A DNA stretch of 64,000 nucleotides from Metaphire vulgaris (Eukaryota > Annelida > Clitellata > Crassiclitellata > Megascolecidae). The stretch lies in contig JACLAT010000137.1 of NCBI GenBank assembly GCA_018105865.1, positions 36,001 to 100,000 of the forward strand, read 5' to 3'. Positions 1 through 10,358 of this stretch are shown piece by piece. Within the stretch, counting starts at the first letter, position 1. Each line of letters starts with the position of its first letter. The notes under the pieces were generated by a model. The model was not told the DNA's origin and did no database searches. It saw only the letters and a program-made list of their open reading frames with translations. Position numbers and translations under genes: made by a program.

Positions 1-2600
1 TGATGTCGACCGGTTGCCTCCTCCGTCGTCTTCGACTCCTTCTCCTCGATCCTGAGCTCTTCGATGAGGAGGAGGAGGAGTAACGGTTAATATTTTAGCA
101 AGGGTTTCAATTATTAGTGTGAAAATCAATGTGTAACGCCAAAATGTGCTTTTAATAACTAAGATTTGAATTTTCCAGGGCAAGTGCCCCCCTTGCCCCA
201 ATGTATGGACGCCCATGATTGTCAATATCATTAGTGTTGTTATCGATACTTTGATATTCATTATCGTTATCTTTGTGAATTTTTATATCGCCAGTTTGAT
301 ACTCAAGAGTTTCATTTGACGGTATTCCAAATTCATCGGCAAAAGATTTGGTCAATTCCAGAGATCAGTCAGATGGGGAAGCAGCAGGACAGACTGTGGG
401 AGAAAAGTTAGCTGGAGAAGAGATGCCTTTTAAAAAGACTTATTAGAGTAGAAAGCCCCAGACAACAAGACAGTGCCATCATCAACATCGTTTTGCAATC
501 ATCGCTATCATTGTCGTCATCATCATCGCCACCATCATCACCACCATCATCATCATCATCCTCTTAGTCCTCCTCCTCATCATCATCAAAAACTAGCCAA
601 ATTTATTCATAGACAACTACAACCAAACTAAACTTGAGTATTAAAGGCCTTAACATTTAACGATAAGTGAAACTACAAAATCTATAAAATTAAATGGCCG
701 AATCCAAGTGTAGAACTTAGAAAACCACGACATCAGAATTTTAAAAACTCAGAATAATTAGCGAGCTAAATGTCTAATTACATGTAGCGATGCATATAAA
801 ACTAGAACACCCACCCACCCCCTCGTAAAAAATTGCAAATGCACTCACTTCTAAAGCAACATTGAAAGAGCTTATTATCAATGAAAAATTTAAGCTTGAA
901 AGTCATATTTAAAATTCGCGTTGATGCTACAAGCGTCGTAAGACTTGAAATATTCAAATCTACTTATCAATTCACTACAAGCATCGTGATTGTTGAAATA
1001 TTCAAATCACTCCCAATGAACTTTAGAACTGCAAGGTTTAAACCCCAGTTATCGCGTCCGTGCCCCTCCCCTCCCTCCCTTCCCCGCTTTATACATGGCA
1101 TACATTTTGGTATAGGATAAAAGCAATAAATGTCGTTTCTTCTTTTGTTGAGCCAAATATTCAAGACAGAAATATTAACAAAGGTGCTCCTACTCCCCCT
1201 TCTTCTCCCTCCTCCTCCTCTACATCATCATCATCATCATCACTTCTTTTAATGAATGGCTCTCATTTCGCTCATCGTCAAGTATTCTGTTCCATCTGCG
1301 CCGACGTAGACCTGAACAAATCAGACAAATACAACCGGAAATAAGGAAAGCGCAGAACTTAAGAACTGGCAGAAATCGCCATCTGCAGAGCAAATATACG
1401 AAGATATACACAGTAGTACGGGAGTGTTGGCGAACATTTGCCCAATTAGCGATAATTAACTGTTCGGTCAGGACTCTAATCGACTCTAAACTGACTTTAA
1501 AACCGCCAGAGCTGCTGTTTTACTCAATGCTGACGATATAATATTTTGTCAAATGTCTCTTTAAAATTGGCAAGGCTCTTGTAGGTCCCTATGTTTCCTA
1601 TCTTTGAATCCACAAAAGATATGTCAGAGTCATGACTGTTATGTATACTTCTGAAGTATTTTTTGAAAAACCCAAGTTTGATGAAATAAAAAGAAAGAAA
1701 ACAAAACAAACATAACACAAATTTCAATATTTTCCAAGCTAAGTCACTGAAAATACAGGCTAACAGTGTATAGACGATTTAATATTACAGTATGAGGCAT
1801 TTAGAGATGTCCGTGTTGATTATTACCACATAAATCTTAACTTTAAATAAATAAATAAATAATACTAATGTTCTGTTTCCATTGTCAAAAAAGTCATCCT
1901 ATAACTGAAAATTACGCGAAATTTAAAAGGAATACGACTCTAATGAACGTCTCACGCCATTGGTTTGTTCCTTAGACAGATACAGCTGCTTAATTATAGT
2001 TATTGTTCATGACAATTTATATAGCGCCGTTACATAGCAAGGGGCCAAAGGCAAGGGTGCTTTACAATGAACGTGGAAATGAGATATTAAATAAATACGT
2101 CTTTAGTTTATTCGCAAACTCTCCAAAGGAAGTGACGAACGACACGCTGTGTATGCTTACTAACGCCTAAACCATGTGTTGATAATAGTCTGTTATATTA
2201 ATCACCTAGTATATTTAAATTGTTCTTTAGTCACATAACTACATAGGTATTATAGACTCTAATTTGGGCGGAGGTCAGAGCTAACCCCTGCATCCCTTTG
2301 GAACATTTACTCTGTTTCACGTACTTCGTTTTATTTACGACACACTACTAACAACCACAGCATACTAACACTGTACTATGTCTGTAATTCATGTTGTGGT
2401 CCAATATCTATATCTATCTATCTGTCTGTCTATCTATCTCCGTATTTGTAATAACTCTATTGAGACTGAAACGACTTACTGCTCGTTTTGGCCGCAATGG
2501 ACCATTCGAATTGTTTTCTTCCTTCTGGACTTCCGCATAGATAGGCACTGCGAAAGAGAGAGATAGAAAGTCAGCATATACAAATAATGGTATTGACAAG
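1..2600. other. Gene-free AT-rich stretch
   Basis: I see no supportable gene. Reading frames are short and without domain signatures. The stretch holds simple repeats: GAG/GGA-rich DNA at about 40-80, CAT/ATC-rich DNA at about 490-570, and a TCC/TCATCA tract near 1205-1245. Around 2010-2130 a segment with 'atagcgccgttacatagc' and 'gctttacaatgaacg' resembles the 3' ends of LINE fragments found elsewhere in the window (compare 43.39-43.6 kb). Confidence 0.6.
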
Positions 2601-2609
2601 CAAGAAATA

Positions 2610-3145
2610 TTAATCCAATGTGCAGAAGTTTCAAAGGATTCAGAAATAAGCTTACTGTGTATTGTTTCAAAACATCACTAAAACTCACTGAAACTCGTAA
2701 GTATGGTGACATTAAACCTGTACTTAAATTTACACTGGTTGTCAATAGAACGGAGCGAATCGTATTCAAGACTGGTCTCTTGGTTTCCAATAATATTGCA
2801 GCTCAATATTTGGAATCTACGTTGGATCACCCAGAACATTCTCGTCGAAAAAGATTTACTATTTCATTATTCGTAAGAGAACATTCTCTGTTTCTGGTCA
2901 AAAATCCTGCAATTTCTTCCTTCGGCTGTCAGACCTTCCAAAGAATTGAGTAGTTTTTTTATCTAGAACTAAAGCCTATCTCTTCCAATTAGCATTTCCT
3001 CCATAATCAGTCTTGTTGTTTCCCACCGACTGATCTCTGGAATGCTTTTGCTCGTGGCTCTGGAGCACCATTGAGTGATATCTTTAGAGTATTAGAACTG
3101 ATGCTACAAAAGTGTTTAATTATTATTATTATTACTATTATTAGG
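2610..3145 (+). mobile_element. CR1/L2-like LINE 3' fragment
   Basis: The plus strand encodes the distal part of a LINE ORF2: an RIVFKTGLL-like stretch, then 'SRRKRFTISLFV', then a degraded C-terminus. The same order appears at 13.08-13.5 kb, where the fragment is longer. It ends in an (ATT)n tail at about 3117-3145, as expected for a LINE insertion by target-primed reverse transcription. Stops and frameshifts mark it as dead and 5'-truncated. Confidence 0.7.
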
Positions 3146-3257
3146 CAGTTCGGCAAGTATCATCAGTGTGCTGAATAGGTGAATTAAACGCTAATTTGAA
3201 CTCTAAACAAGCTTTGGCGACTAAGCTTCCATCAGGGGCGTAGCGACAGGGTATACC

Positions 3258-3384
3258 AGTATATATACCCCAAATTCAGTATATATAATACAGTATAAAT
3301 AGCATATATATAATATATAATATATATAATATATTTGTTATATATTATATATATAACAATTATATATATAATTATATATATACT
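3258..3384. repeat. (TA)n-rich microsatellite
   Basis: Imperfect TATATA/ATATAT tract just outside the 8-bp target duplication of the following element. Confidence 0.85.
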
Positions 3385-3392
3385 AGGTGTTT

Positions 3393-4437
3393 CAGAGATG
3401 GACATGGGTCCATTTTTTAGAACCCAACCCAACCTGACCCATCAAATCTCCAACCCAACCCAACCCAACCCATGCCGGCAATTGCAAGTATTCACCCAAC
3501 CCAATCCAACCCACCCAAGCTTCAAGTAAACATATTCAGCAAATTTATTGCTAAGCAACAATTTGTCAATTACTGCATACAAATAACAAATCATTTTAAA
3601 AAATTACCTCTCATATGTCGCTGTAGGGCCTATGTTTTCCGCCATTATAATTATCATTGGCGTGCAAAGGAAGATAACGTCCGTGTTATAATTTGTACTT
3701 ACAGGCTACTATCTAAAATTCAGCTTCAAATGTTAAAAGACTAACGAATAAGGAACCCTAGAGCCATTATAGCATTTGCTTAGCAAGTTCGCACGCACTC
3801 CCACGCAGTAGCTCATAAATGTTATTGGAGTCAATAAGGGGATTAAGATGGATTTACAGTGGATGGTTCAAAGAAAGTTACTTCGTTCAAAGAAAGTTAC
3901 TTCCTTCTTTCATCAATTTCGACTCTCGATTCCAATGCCTTAAATTATTTACTTCCACCGGTCTTATGCAAATATCTCGTGGCTGCGGATCAACATTTAC
4001 CTATAGGCATATGACGCTGCACAATATCGAGAAAGCAACGGCCACAACGGCGAGGGGGTTTTATGTATCAAAGGAGATAGACTTATGCCTTTAATGCTTT
4101 ATTATATAGGAACAACTGTGTTTGGATCAATAGAACCAGGGGCTCAAGACAGTCCTGAATGTAACCCCCACCCGCCAATCGCTTAACTAAGAGCCGTCAT
4201 AAGCCAGTATTGCCAGCGACAGTTCGGCGGCAATTTGTTACATGAAAATGCGGAAAACGATAACCATTTTTATAACCAATGTATGGTGTGTGCACTGTGC
4301 CACGTGCAAATCAGCGTTTTGCAACCCAACCCAACCCAACCCACCACAACTGCCTAAATTTATGACTAACCCAATCCAACCCAACCCAACCCAACCCAAC
4401 CCAACCCATGGGTTAACCCAACCCATGTCCATCTCTG
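3393..4437. mobile_element. hAT-like element with CCCAACCC interior
   Basis: The element is flanked by a perfect 8-bp duplication AGGTGTTT (3385-3392 and 4438-4445). Its termini are inverted: CAGAGATGGACATGGGT at the left and ACCCATGTCCATCTCTG at the right. Both subterminal regions are arrays of the degenerate word CCCAACC (3420-3515 and 4322-4430). The 8-bp duplication and CAGAG start fit hAT-type transposons. No transposase is recognisable, so it is non-autonomous. It landed in the first bases of the element at 4446. Confidence 0.85.
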
Positions 4438-4445
4438 AGGTGTTT

Positions 4446-6134
4446 ACCCGTCAAAAATGACGGTGGAGATTGGCTGTTTTACCACCCGATTTTGTGCAAA
4501 TGCAAGAGGATTTTGAGCAATTAATTTCCCTAACTCGCCGCCTTTTCCTTCAACCGAGTTAACGCCCATTCGCATGAACTTTCTGAAACTTGATAGTCAA
4601 CGTAAGTGTAATGATTTGGCAGTGTCGAACGACATGCAGTGCTTGATTCTCTTGTTTGCTGTGCTGCTTTTTCACGCCGAGCAACAGCCTGCTCCTCATT
4701 CTCACTTGATTGTCGGAAAGCTCGTGAACGCTAGACTTTTTTGTTTTGCACGGACGGTTAGAAAGAGGAATAAAAAGGCTAAACAATGGTGCAAACCTTA
4801 TCTTCTTAGCTCTTATATAGCCTGAGATATAGCAAATTCAAAAAAGTAGGAAACTGAAATTAAAATATTTAATGGAACAGAAATCAATTTAGGAATTCAG
4901 TCATGATCCAGCAATAGCATCAATGGGAATGGACATAATGCCTTCGCTGGATCATGTAATTTTGATCAGAATTCTCAGAATTCAAAACTTTCGCGAAATT
5001 CACCGATAATAATTATGTTCAAACATTGGGGTCATCGGGTTAGGATTGATAGATCTTTACCAAATGTCAACCGATTTTCAAACTTTTTGGTTTATTTTGT
5101 TCCTCTGACATCCCTTTACAACTTTGCCGCTGACCAAAGTGGGGTTACCGCTGAAAATATTTTGCTAGGGGGCTATAAAATATTTTGGGGGAGAGGGTGA
5201 TATTTTAGGTCGTAAAGTGGACTCTACCCCCAACTTTTTTTGTTTTGCACGGACGGTAAGAAAGATAAATAAACGATCTAAACAATGGTGCAAACCTCAT
5301 CTTTTTAGCTCCTACATAGCCTGAGATATAGCAAATTTAAAACGTTATAGCAAGCATTTGTGAAGAACGCTTTTCCAAAAATTAAATCCCCAGTACGGTG
5401 ACGCGTCTGAAAATTTAATCCCCAATTGAGGGGTTAAATTTTAAAAAATAGGGTTTGAGGTTAGGAAGGAGTAAATATATATAATAACGGGGGGCAGGGC
5501 ATTGAGAAAGACAAGGGAGGTTTGGGAGGAGGAAAGTGGGTTGTACGGGTTTTCGGAGCAGCGTTGTGTAGAATTTGGAACAGGGTTTGTGGCCGTAGGT
5601 TTGGGAACGGGATTTGGGGCCGGTGGGGTAGGGCGGAGCGGTGATGGTTTAGGGCCGGGGCGATTGGGAAAGGGATGGTGAGAGGGAATGGGGAGATGGA
5701 AAAGGGATGGGAGAGGGAAGGGAACGGGGTTTGGGGCCGGGGCCGGAATGGGTTGGGGCCTGGGGCGATTGGGAGGAGGATGGGGAGGGAAAAGGGTTGG
5801 GGAGAGGGAAGGAAACGGGGGTTTGGGGCCAGGGGCCGGAATGGGTTAGGGTCAGGGCGATTGGGGAGAGAGATGGGAGAGGGAAAAGAGATGGGGAGAA
5901 GGAAGGGGACCGGGGGTTTGGGGCCGGAATGGGTTGGGGCCTGGGCGATTGGGAGAGGGATTGGGGTGAGGGAAGGGGGACGGGGGTTTAAGCTGCAATT
6001 AAGACGCTTCGTTAAACGCTCCGTTTTGATTAAACAATATTTGGTTGTCAATGACAACAGCGTCTTGCAATACCCGCCGTGTTGCGGACGGACAGACGCG
6101 ACAGACGGACATCGAGAATTATATATATAGATAT
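4446..6134 (+). mobile_element. Non-autonomous element with G-rich minisatellite, copy 1
   Basis: First of three copies in the window (others at 6135 and 31393). Each starts near a small palindrome CCGTCAAAAATGACGG. It continues through two similar modules (4738-4840 and 5239-5345, sharing 'tagcctgagatatagcaaa'), then a G-rich minisatellite, and ends near 'gacggacatcgagaattat'. No TIRs or transposase found. An 83-codon frame at 4574 recurs in copy 3, but copies are near-identical DNA, so this is not evidence of coding. The class is unassigned; a Helitron or other rolling-circle relative is possible but unproven. Confidence 0.6.
5640..5990 (+). repeat. G-rich minisatellite (G4-prone)
   Basis: Degenerate tandem units built on GGGGCGATTGGGAGAGGGAT with many runs of 3-5 G. 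The proline-rich frame on the opposite strand is a by-product of this composition. Homologous arrays lie at 7005-7450 and 32560-33040. Confidence 0.85.
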
Positions 6135-7603
6135 TATATACTAGGTGTTTACCCGTCAAAAATGACGGGGGAGATTGGCTGTTCTACCACCCGATTTTGC
6201 GCAAATGCAATAGCATTTTGCGCAATTAATTGTCCTTAACTCGCCGCCTTTTCCTTCAACCGAGTTAACGCCCATTCGCGTGAATTTTCTTAAACTTGAT
6301 AGTCAACGTTAGTGTAATGATTTGGCAGTGTCGAACGACATGCAGTGCTTGATTCTCTTGTTTGCTGTGCTGATTTTTCACGCCGAGCAACAGCCTGCTA
6401 CTCATTCTCACTTGATTGTCGGAAAGCTCGTGAACGCTGGACTTTTTTTATTTTGCACAGAGGGTTAGAAAGAGGAATAAAATAGCTAAACAATGGTGCA
6501 AACTTCATCTTCGTAGCAATTACATAGCCCGAGATGTAGCAAATTCAAAAAAAAATTGGGAACTTTCTCAGAATTCAAAACTTTCGCGAAATTCGCCGAT
6601 AATACTTATGTTCAAACATTGGGGTCATCGGGTTAGAATTGATAGATCTTTACCAAATGTCAACCGATTTTCAAAATTTTTGGTTTATTTTGTTCCTCTG
6701 ACATCTCTTTAGAACTTTGCCGCTGACCAAAGTGGGGTTACCGCTTAAAATATTTTGCTAGGGGGCTTTAAACATTTTTCGGGGGGAGAGGGTGATATTT
6801 TAGGCCGTAAAGTGGACTCTACCCCCATATTTTTTTGTTTTGCACGGACGGTTAGAAAGAGGAATAAACAATCTAAACAATGTTGCAAACCTCATCTTTT
6901 TAGCTCCTATATAGCCTGAGATATAGCAAATTTAAAACGTTACAGCAATCATTTCTGAGAACGCTTTTCCAAAAATTAAATCCCCAGTACCGATGTAGTT
7001 GGAAGGAGATAGGGAGAGGAAAGGGGAACGGGGATTTAGGGCCGGGGCGGGAATGGGTTGGTGCTGGAATGGGTTGGGCCCGGGGCGATTGGGAGAGGGA
7101 TGAGGAGAGGGAAAAGAGATGGGGAGAGGAAAGAGGAACGGGGGTTTGGGGCCTGGGCCGGAATGGGTTGGAGCCGGGGCGATTGGGAGAGGGATGGGGA
7201 GAGGGAAAAAAGGGTTGTAGAGACGGAAAAGGAACAGGGGTTGGGGGGCGATTGGGAGAGGAATGGGGAGAGGGAAAAGGGTTGGGGAAAGGGAAGGGAA
7301 CGGGGGTTGGGAGGTCGATTGGGAGGGGGATGGGGGAGAGGGAAGGAGATGGGGATAGGGAAGGGAAAAGGGGGTTTGGGGCCAGGGCGGGAATGGGTTG
7401 GGGCCTGGACGATTGGGAGAGGGATTGGGTGAGGGAAGGGGGGACGGGGGTTTAAGCTGCAATTAAGACGCTTCGTTAAACGCTCCGGTTTGATTAAACA
7501 ATATTTGGTTGTCAATGACAACAGCGTCTTGCAATACCCGCCGTGTTGCGGACGGACAGACGCGACAGACGGACGGACAGACATCGAGAATTATATAATA
7601 AGA
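6135..7603 (+). mobile_element. Non-autonomous element with G-rich minisatellite, copy 2 (tandem)
   Basis: Head-to-tail with copy 1: the '...gacggacatcgagaattat' end of copy 1 runs through a short TA-rich joint straight into 'actaggtgtttacccgtc'. Same modules as copy 1, with a different number of G-rich units. Ends at 'acatcgagaattatataa' near 7600. Confidence 0.6.
7005..7450 (+). repeat. G-rich minisatellite in copy 2
   Basis: Second array of GGGAGAGGGATGGGGAGAGG-type units, longer than in copy 1, so the array length is variable between element copies. Confidence 0.85.
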
Positions 7604-7814
7604 TAACAATCCATATATCTCAAATTTTTATCTCCCCAACCTCAACCCCCGCCCCCAATCAAATTCCTGGCATCCATGTCTTTCTGCCGGCAAAAGAAAT
7701 TTTATTCCCAGCAATTTTTGCATATTAATATTTTACGAATTCCATTCGGCTAAACAGAAACCATTTTGCAGATGCTGTAGCTTCAACAGTTTCCGTTATA
7801 TGAAGTCGCCAACT

Positions 7815-7912
7815 CTACTTATCAAACTCACTGCAGTTTTCTTCTTGCTCGAATTCTCCATAACGCAGTATTTCATCAATATCAATAGCGACGTCGTTTG
7901 TATCAACTGGCT
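7815..7912 (-). CDS. Possible alternative terminal exon of gene A
   Basis: On the minus strand a good acceptor (TTTCCTCAG) is followed by a 31-codon open frame in the phase needed to join the gene A transmembrane exon (donor leaves G; G+AG = Glu). It ends at TAG. The product is acidic (DTNDVAIDIDEILRYGEFEQ...) with one tyrosine in a YxxF context. If used instead of the exon at 10358 it would give a short acidic tail. It lies downstream of the other exon's stop, so only alternative splicing or another gene could use it. A GCA-GTGAGT donor near its end is also possible. No paralogous copy is visible to test it. Confidence 0.33.
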
Positions 7913-8127
7913 CTGAGGAAACATTACAACAAAACTCCGGCGATACAGCCAAATAGAGGAAGAATACGATTAAATATTATGCACATTACACTACAGTACA
8001 GTTAGGTGGCAACCAAGCAAATAATGCACAATTATAGCCTACATGCAGACATTAGTGATGTGTCAGCATCATCAATTGTCTTAAAATACTGTAATGACGC
8101 GGTTTGCTAAAAGCCAGCTCAGTGTAT

Positions 8128-8181
8128 TATTATTATTTTATTATTATTATTATTTTTTATTATTATTATTAGTAGTAGTAA

Positions 8182-8245
<64 letters not shown>

Positions 8246-8394
8246 TGCAGACTGACTGTGCCTGCTAAACCTCATTAGGCCCTAAATCACACTATTATCA
8301 TGTGAACGTTCCGTGTAAGAAGGTGACTGCGTTAAAACTCTGGAGTGTCACGGATATTCATTGTAGAAGAAAGGATGTCTATTATTATTATTAT

Positions 8395-8441
<47 letters not shown>
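8128..8441. repeat. (ATT)n and (TAG)n microsatellites
   Basis: ATT-rich tract then (TAG)n at 8170-8243, and a second ATT/(TAG)n pair at 8380-8441. The second lies at the 3' end of the minus-strand LINE that follows, in the place of a LINE tail. Confidence 0.8.
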
Positions 8442-8459
8442 TTTAGTAAGTAAGTATGT

Positions 8460-9692
8460 AAAGTAAAATCTCGTGGATTTCTATAGCGCCTTGGAAAGCA
8501 GCGCAACAGTAGCTGCTTATTCTTAGGCGCTCAGCCTCTCTTAAAGTAGCTATAGGAAAGGTGTGGGATCAGCCAGGCAATGGTCAATATCCGAAGGGCA
8601 GTGAGGCTAGGTTGTTACAGCTATGGAGATATGATTTTAGAAAAAGAAATGATTTAAGCTTAGACCTGAAGACTTGAGGAGATAATGCAGGAATTATAGG
8701 AAATGAGGATTCAGATGTTATTGTTTGAAAGCGTCCAAGTGTGCGAAGGGAAGCTGGGATCGAGTTCCAAAGTTCAGGTGCAGCGTATGAGAAGGCACGG
8801 TTGCAAATTTTCAGGGATGACTGATTTAGCGGGCGTGACAGAGTGAGAGACAGGGGCGGAAAGATAGATGAGTGGTAATATCGCTCGGCAGGCATGCCGA
8901 CGGAACGGGTTCAATCCCGTAGGAGCCCCTAAGGTCGACTCAGCCTTAATCGCTAGAGGGCGGTAGTAACATCAAATGAGTAGCAATGGCAACATTGCGA
9001 AAGTAACCATAGGTTCGGCGGAAAAGACTGGCCACCGTCCGCCGATGTATGGCTTAGCCACCTATGGGCTGTTGGCTACAAAATACGGGGATCAGCACCG
9101 GACCCTACGGGCATTGAGCCTACGGGTGAAACCTTTACTTTTTTACAGAGTGAGATGAAATGACGAACGTGTGGGTCGAGGAGGCTAAGGGGTTAATAGT
9201 GACCTAAGGTAGACAAGTTTTGATGACTGAAGTGAGCTATGTGTAAGTGTTATTATCTTATATTGGATACGTTCTGTTATTTTAAGCCAATGTAATGATT
9301 ATAGTATAATGTAATGATTATAGTTTGGGTGAAATATGGGAAAATTTAGGTGACATAATAACAGCACGAGCCAAAACATTTTGTATTGATTGCAATTTGT
9401 TGATGGAGACTTTGGGAAGGTTATAGTAGAGGGAGTTACAGTAATCTAATTTGGAATGGACTATAGAGGTGGCGATTGTTGACGCAGTCTTAATATCGAG
9501 ACAAGGACGTAGGCGACGAAGGTCACGAATATGAACAAAGCAGGCTTTTGAAAGTTGGGAGATTTGTGATTCGAAGTTTAGAAAAGAATCAAATTTGAAT
9601 CCGAGATTTCTTGAAGTTGGAACAGGGGTTATTGTGGTGTCAGGAGCCAAAACTAGCTTAGGATTGTCAATTCTCAGATTATTATTCTTCAA
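8460..9692 (-). mobile_element. CR1/L2-like LINE remnant
   Basis: The minus strand reads the distal ORF2 of a LINE: a segment at 9692-9318 containing KLDYCNSLYYNL, typical after the reverse-transcriptase domain, and a C-terminal segment at 8895-8584 with AFSYAAPELWNSIPASL. The 3' end 'tagcgcc' and (TAG)n tail lie to the left. A SINE (8849-9144) splits it. It is 5'-truncated. Confidence 0.78.
8849..9144 (+). mobile_element. tRNA-derived SINE inside LINE
   Basis: A perfect 11-bp duplication ACAGAGTGAGA flanks it (8838-8848 and 9145-9155). The 5' part resembles a tRNA, with an A-box-like GATGAGTGGTAA and a B box GGTTCAATCCC. It ends in a T-rich tail. The body has 'aaggtcgactcagcctt', also seen at 34144 and 34655, so this is a family. 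Confidence 0.88.
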
Positions 9693-9698
9693 CTCTAA

Positions 9699-9721
9699 AT
9701 AATAATAATAATAATAATAAA

Positions 9722-9777
<56 letters not shown>

Positions 9778-9778
9778 G
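9699..9778. repeat. (AAT)n / (ATT)n microsatellite
   Basis: AAT repeats turning into ATT repeats, ending six bases before the stop codon of the gene A tail exon. It would lie in the 3' UTR. Confidence 0.85.
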
Positions 9779-9783
9779 AATTG

Positions 9784-10358
9784 TTATTGATTGTCGTTGA
9801 CATTGTAGTAGTCTATTGGCATTCGGGTGATGTTATTAACGTATTCGTGTTCAGTAGCAGAAGCTTTTATTAGCTTTGAGTCTGCGTCAAGCGACGGCCT
9901 ATCGCTGTCCTTCCTCAGTCTACTATAGACACTTGGAACTGGAATTTCGTGAGTTTCCAAGTGAGTGTAACTCATTGATCGAGCTGCTTCAGTTCCAGTT
10001 TCTAGATGTTCCGATCGCGATGAGGCTTCGCTTGCAATGGAGTCATAGGTGCAGGGTTTAATCTAGGCTTTTTCAGGGGGAAATTGCCCTTCCTCCCGTA
10101 AATTTCAAATTCACCTCAGGAAATTTTTGGCATAGGCTACTACATCAACTAATAGCAGCCCCTAGCAGAATTCCCCCGGCCTTGTCAGTTTCCTCTCGGC
10201 TATGTCAGTTCCCCCTTCCGGAGTCCAGGAGTCTAGAATAAACACTGCATAGGTGTCAGATTCGAATTGGCTAGAAACTGCCGGTATATCGGAATTGGAA
10301 TCTTCGACCACGATGGTCGGGTCGCTTTGAACCATCGCTTCTTTGTTGTTACGACTTG
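9784..10358 (-). CDS. Gene A cytoplasmic exon (MITE inserted)
   Basis: Acceptor GGTGAG before CAAGTCG fits the phase from the TM exon. Excluding the MITE, 371 nt are open to a TGA... no earlier stop, ending with NVNDNQ and a stop at 9784. Serine- and acid-rich. Tyrosine sites, in order: TYDSI, SYTHL, SVYSRL (ITIM consensus), HEYVNN (Grb2-type), IDYYNV (ITIM-type). SYTHL and SVYSRL form a YxxL-x10-YxxL pair, close to but longer than the usual ITAM spacing. Confidence 0.68.

Noticed and set aside
4574..4825. 83-codon frame that recurs near-identically at 31533
   Set aside because: The whole surrounding element is near-identical, so conservation reflects recent DNA copying; no domain or signal is present.
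5461..7584. Long proline-rich frames on the minus strand (also 32370-33209)
   Set aside because: They are the complement of the G-rich minisatellite; frames run on because the repeat lacks stops in several frames.
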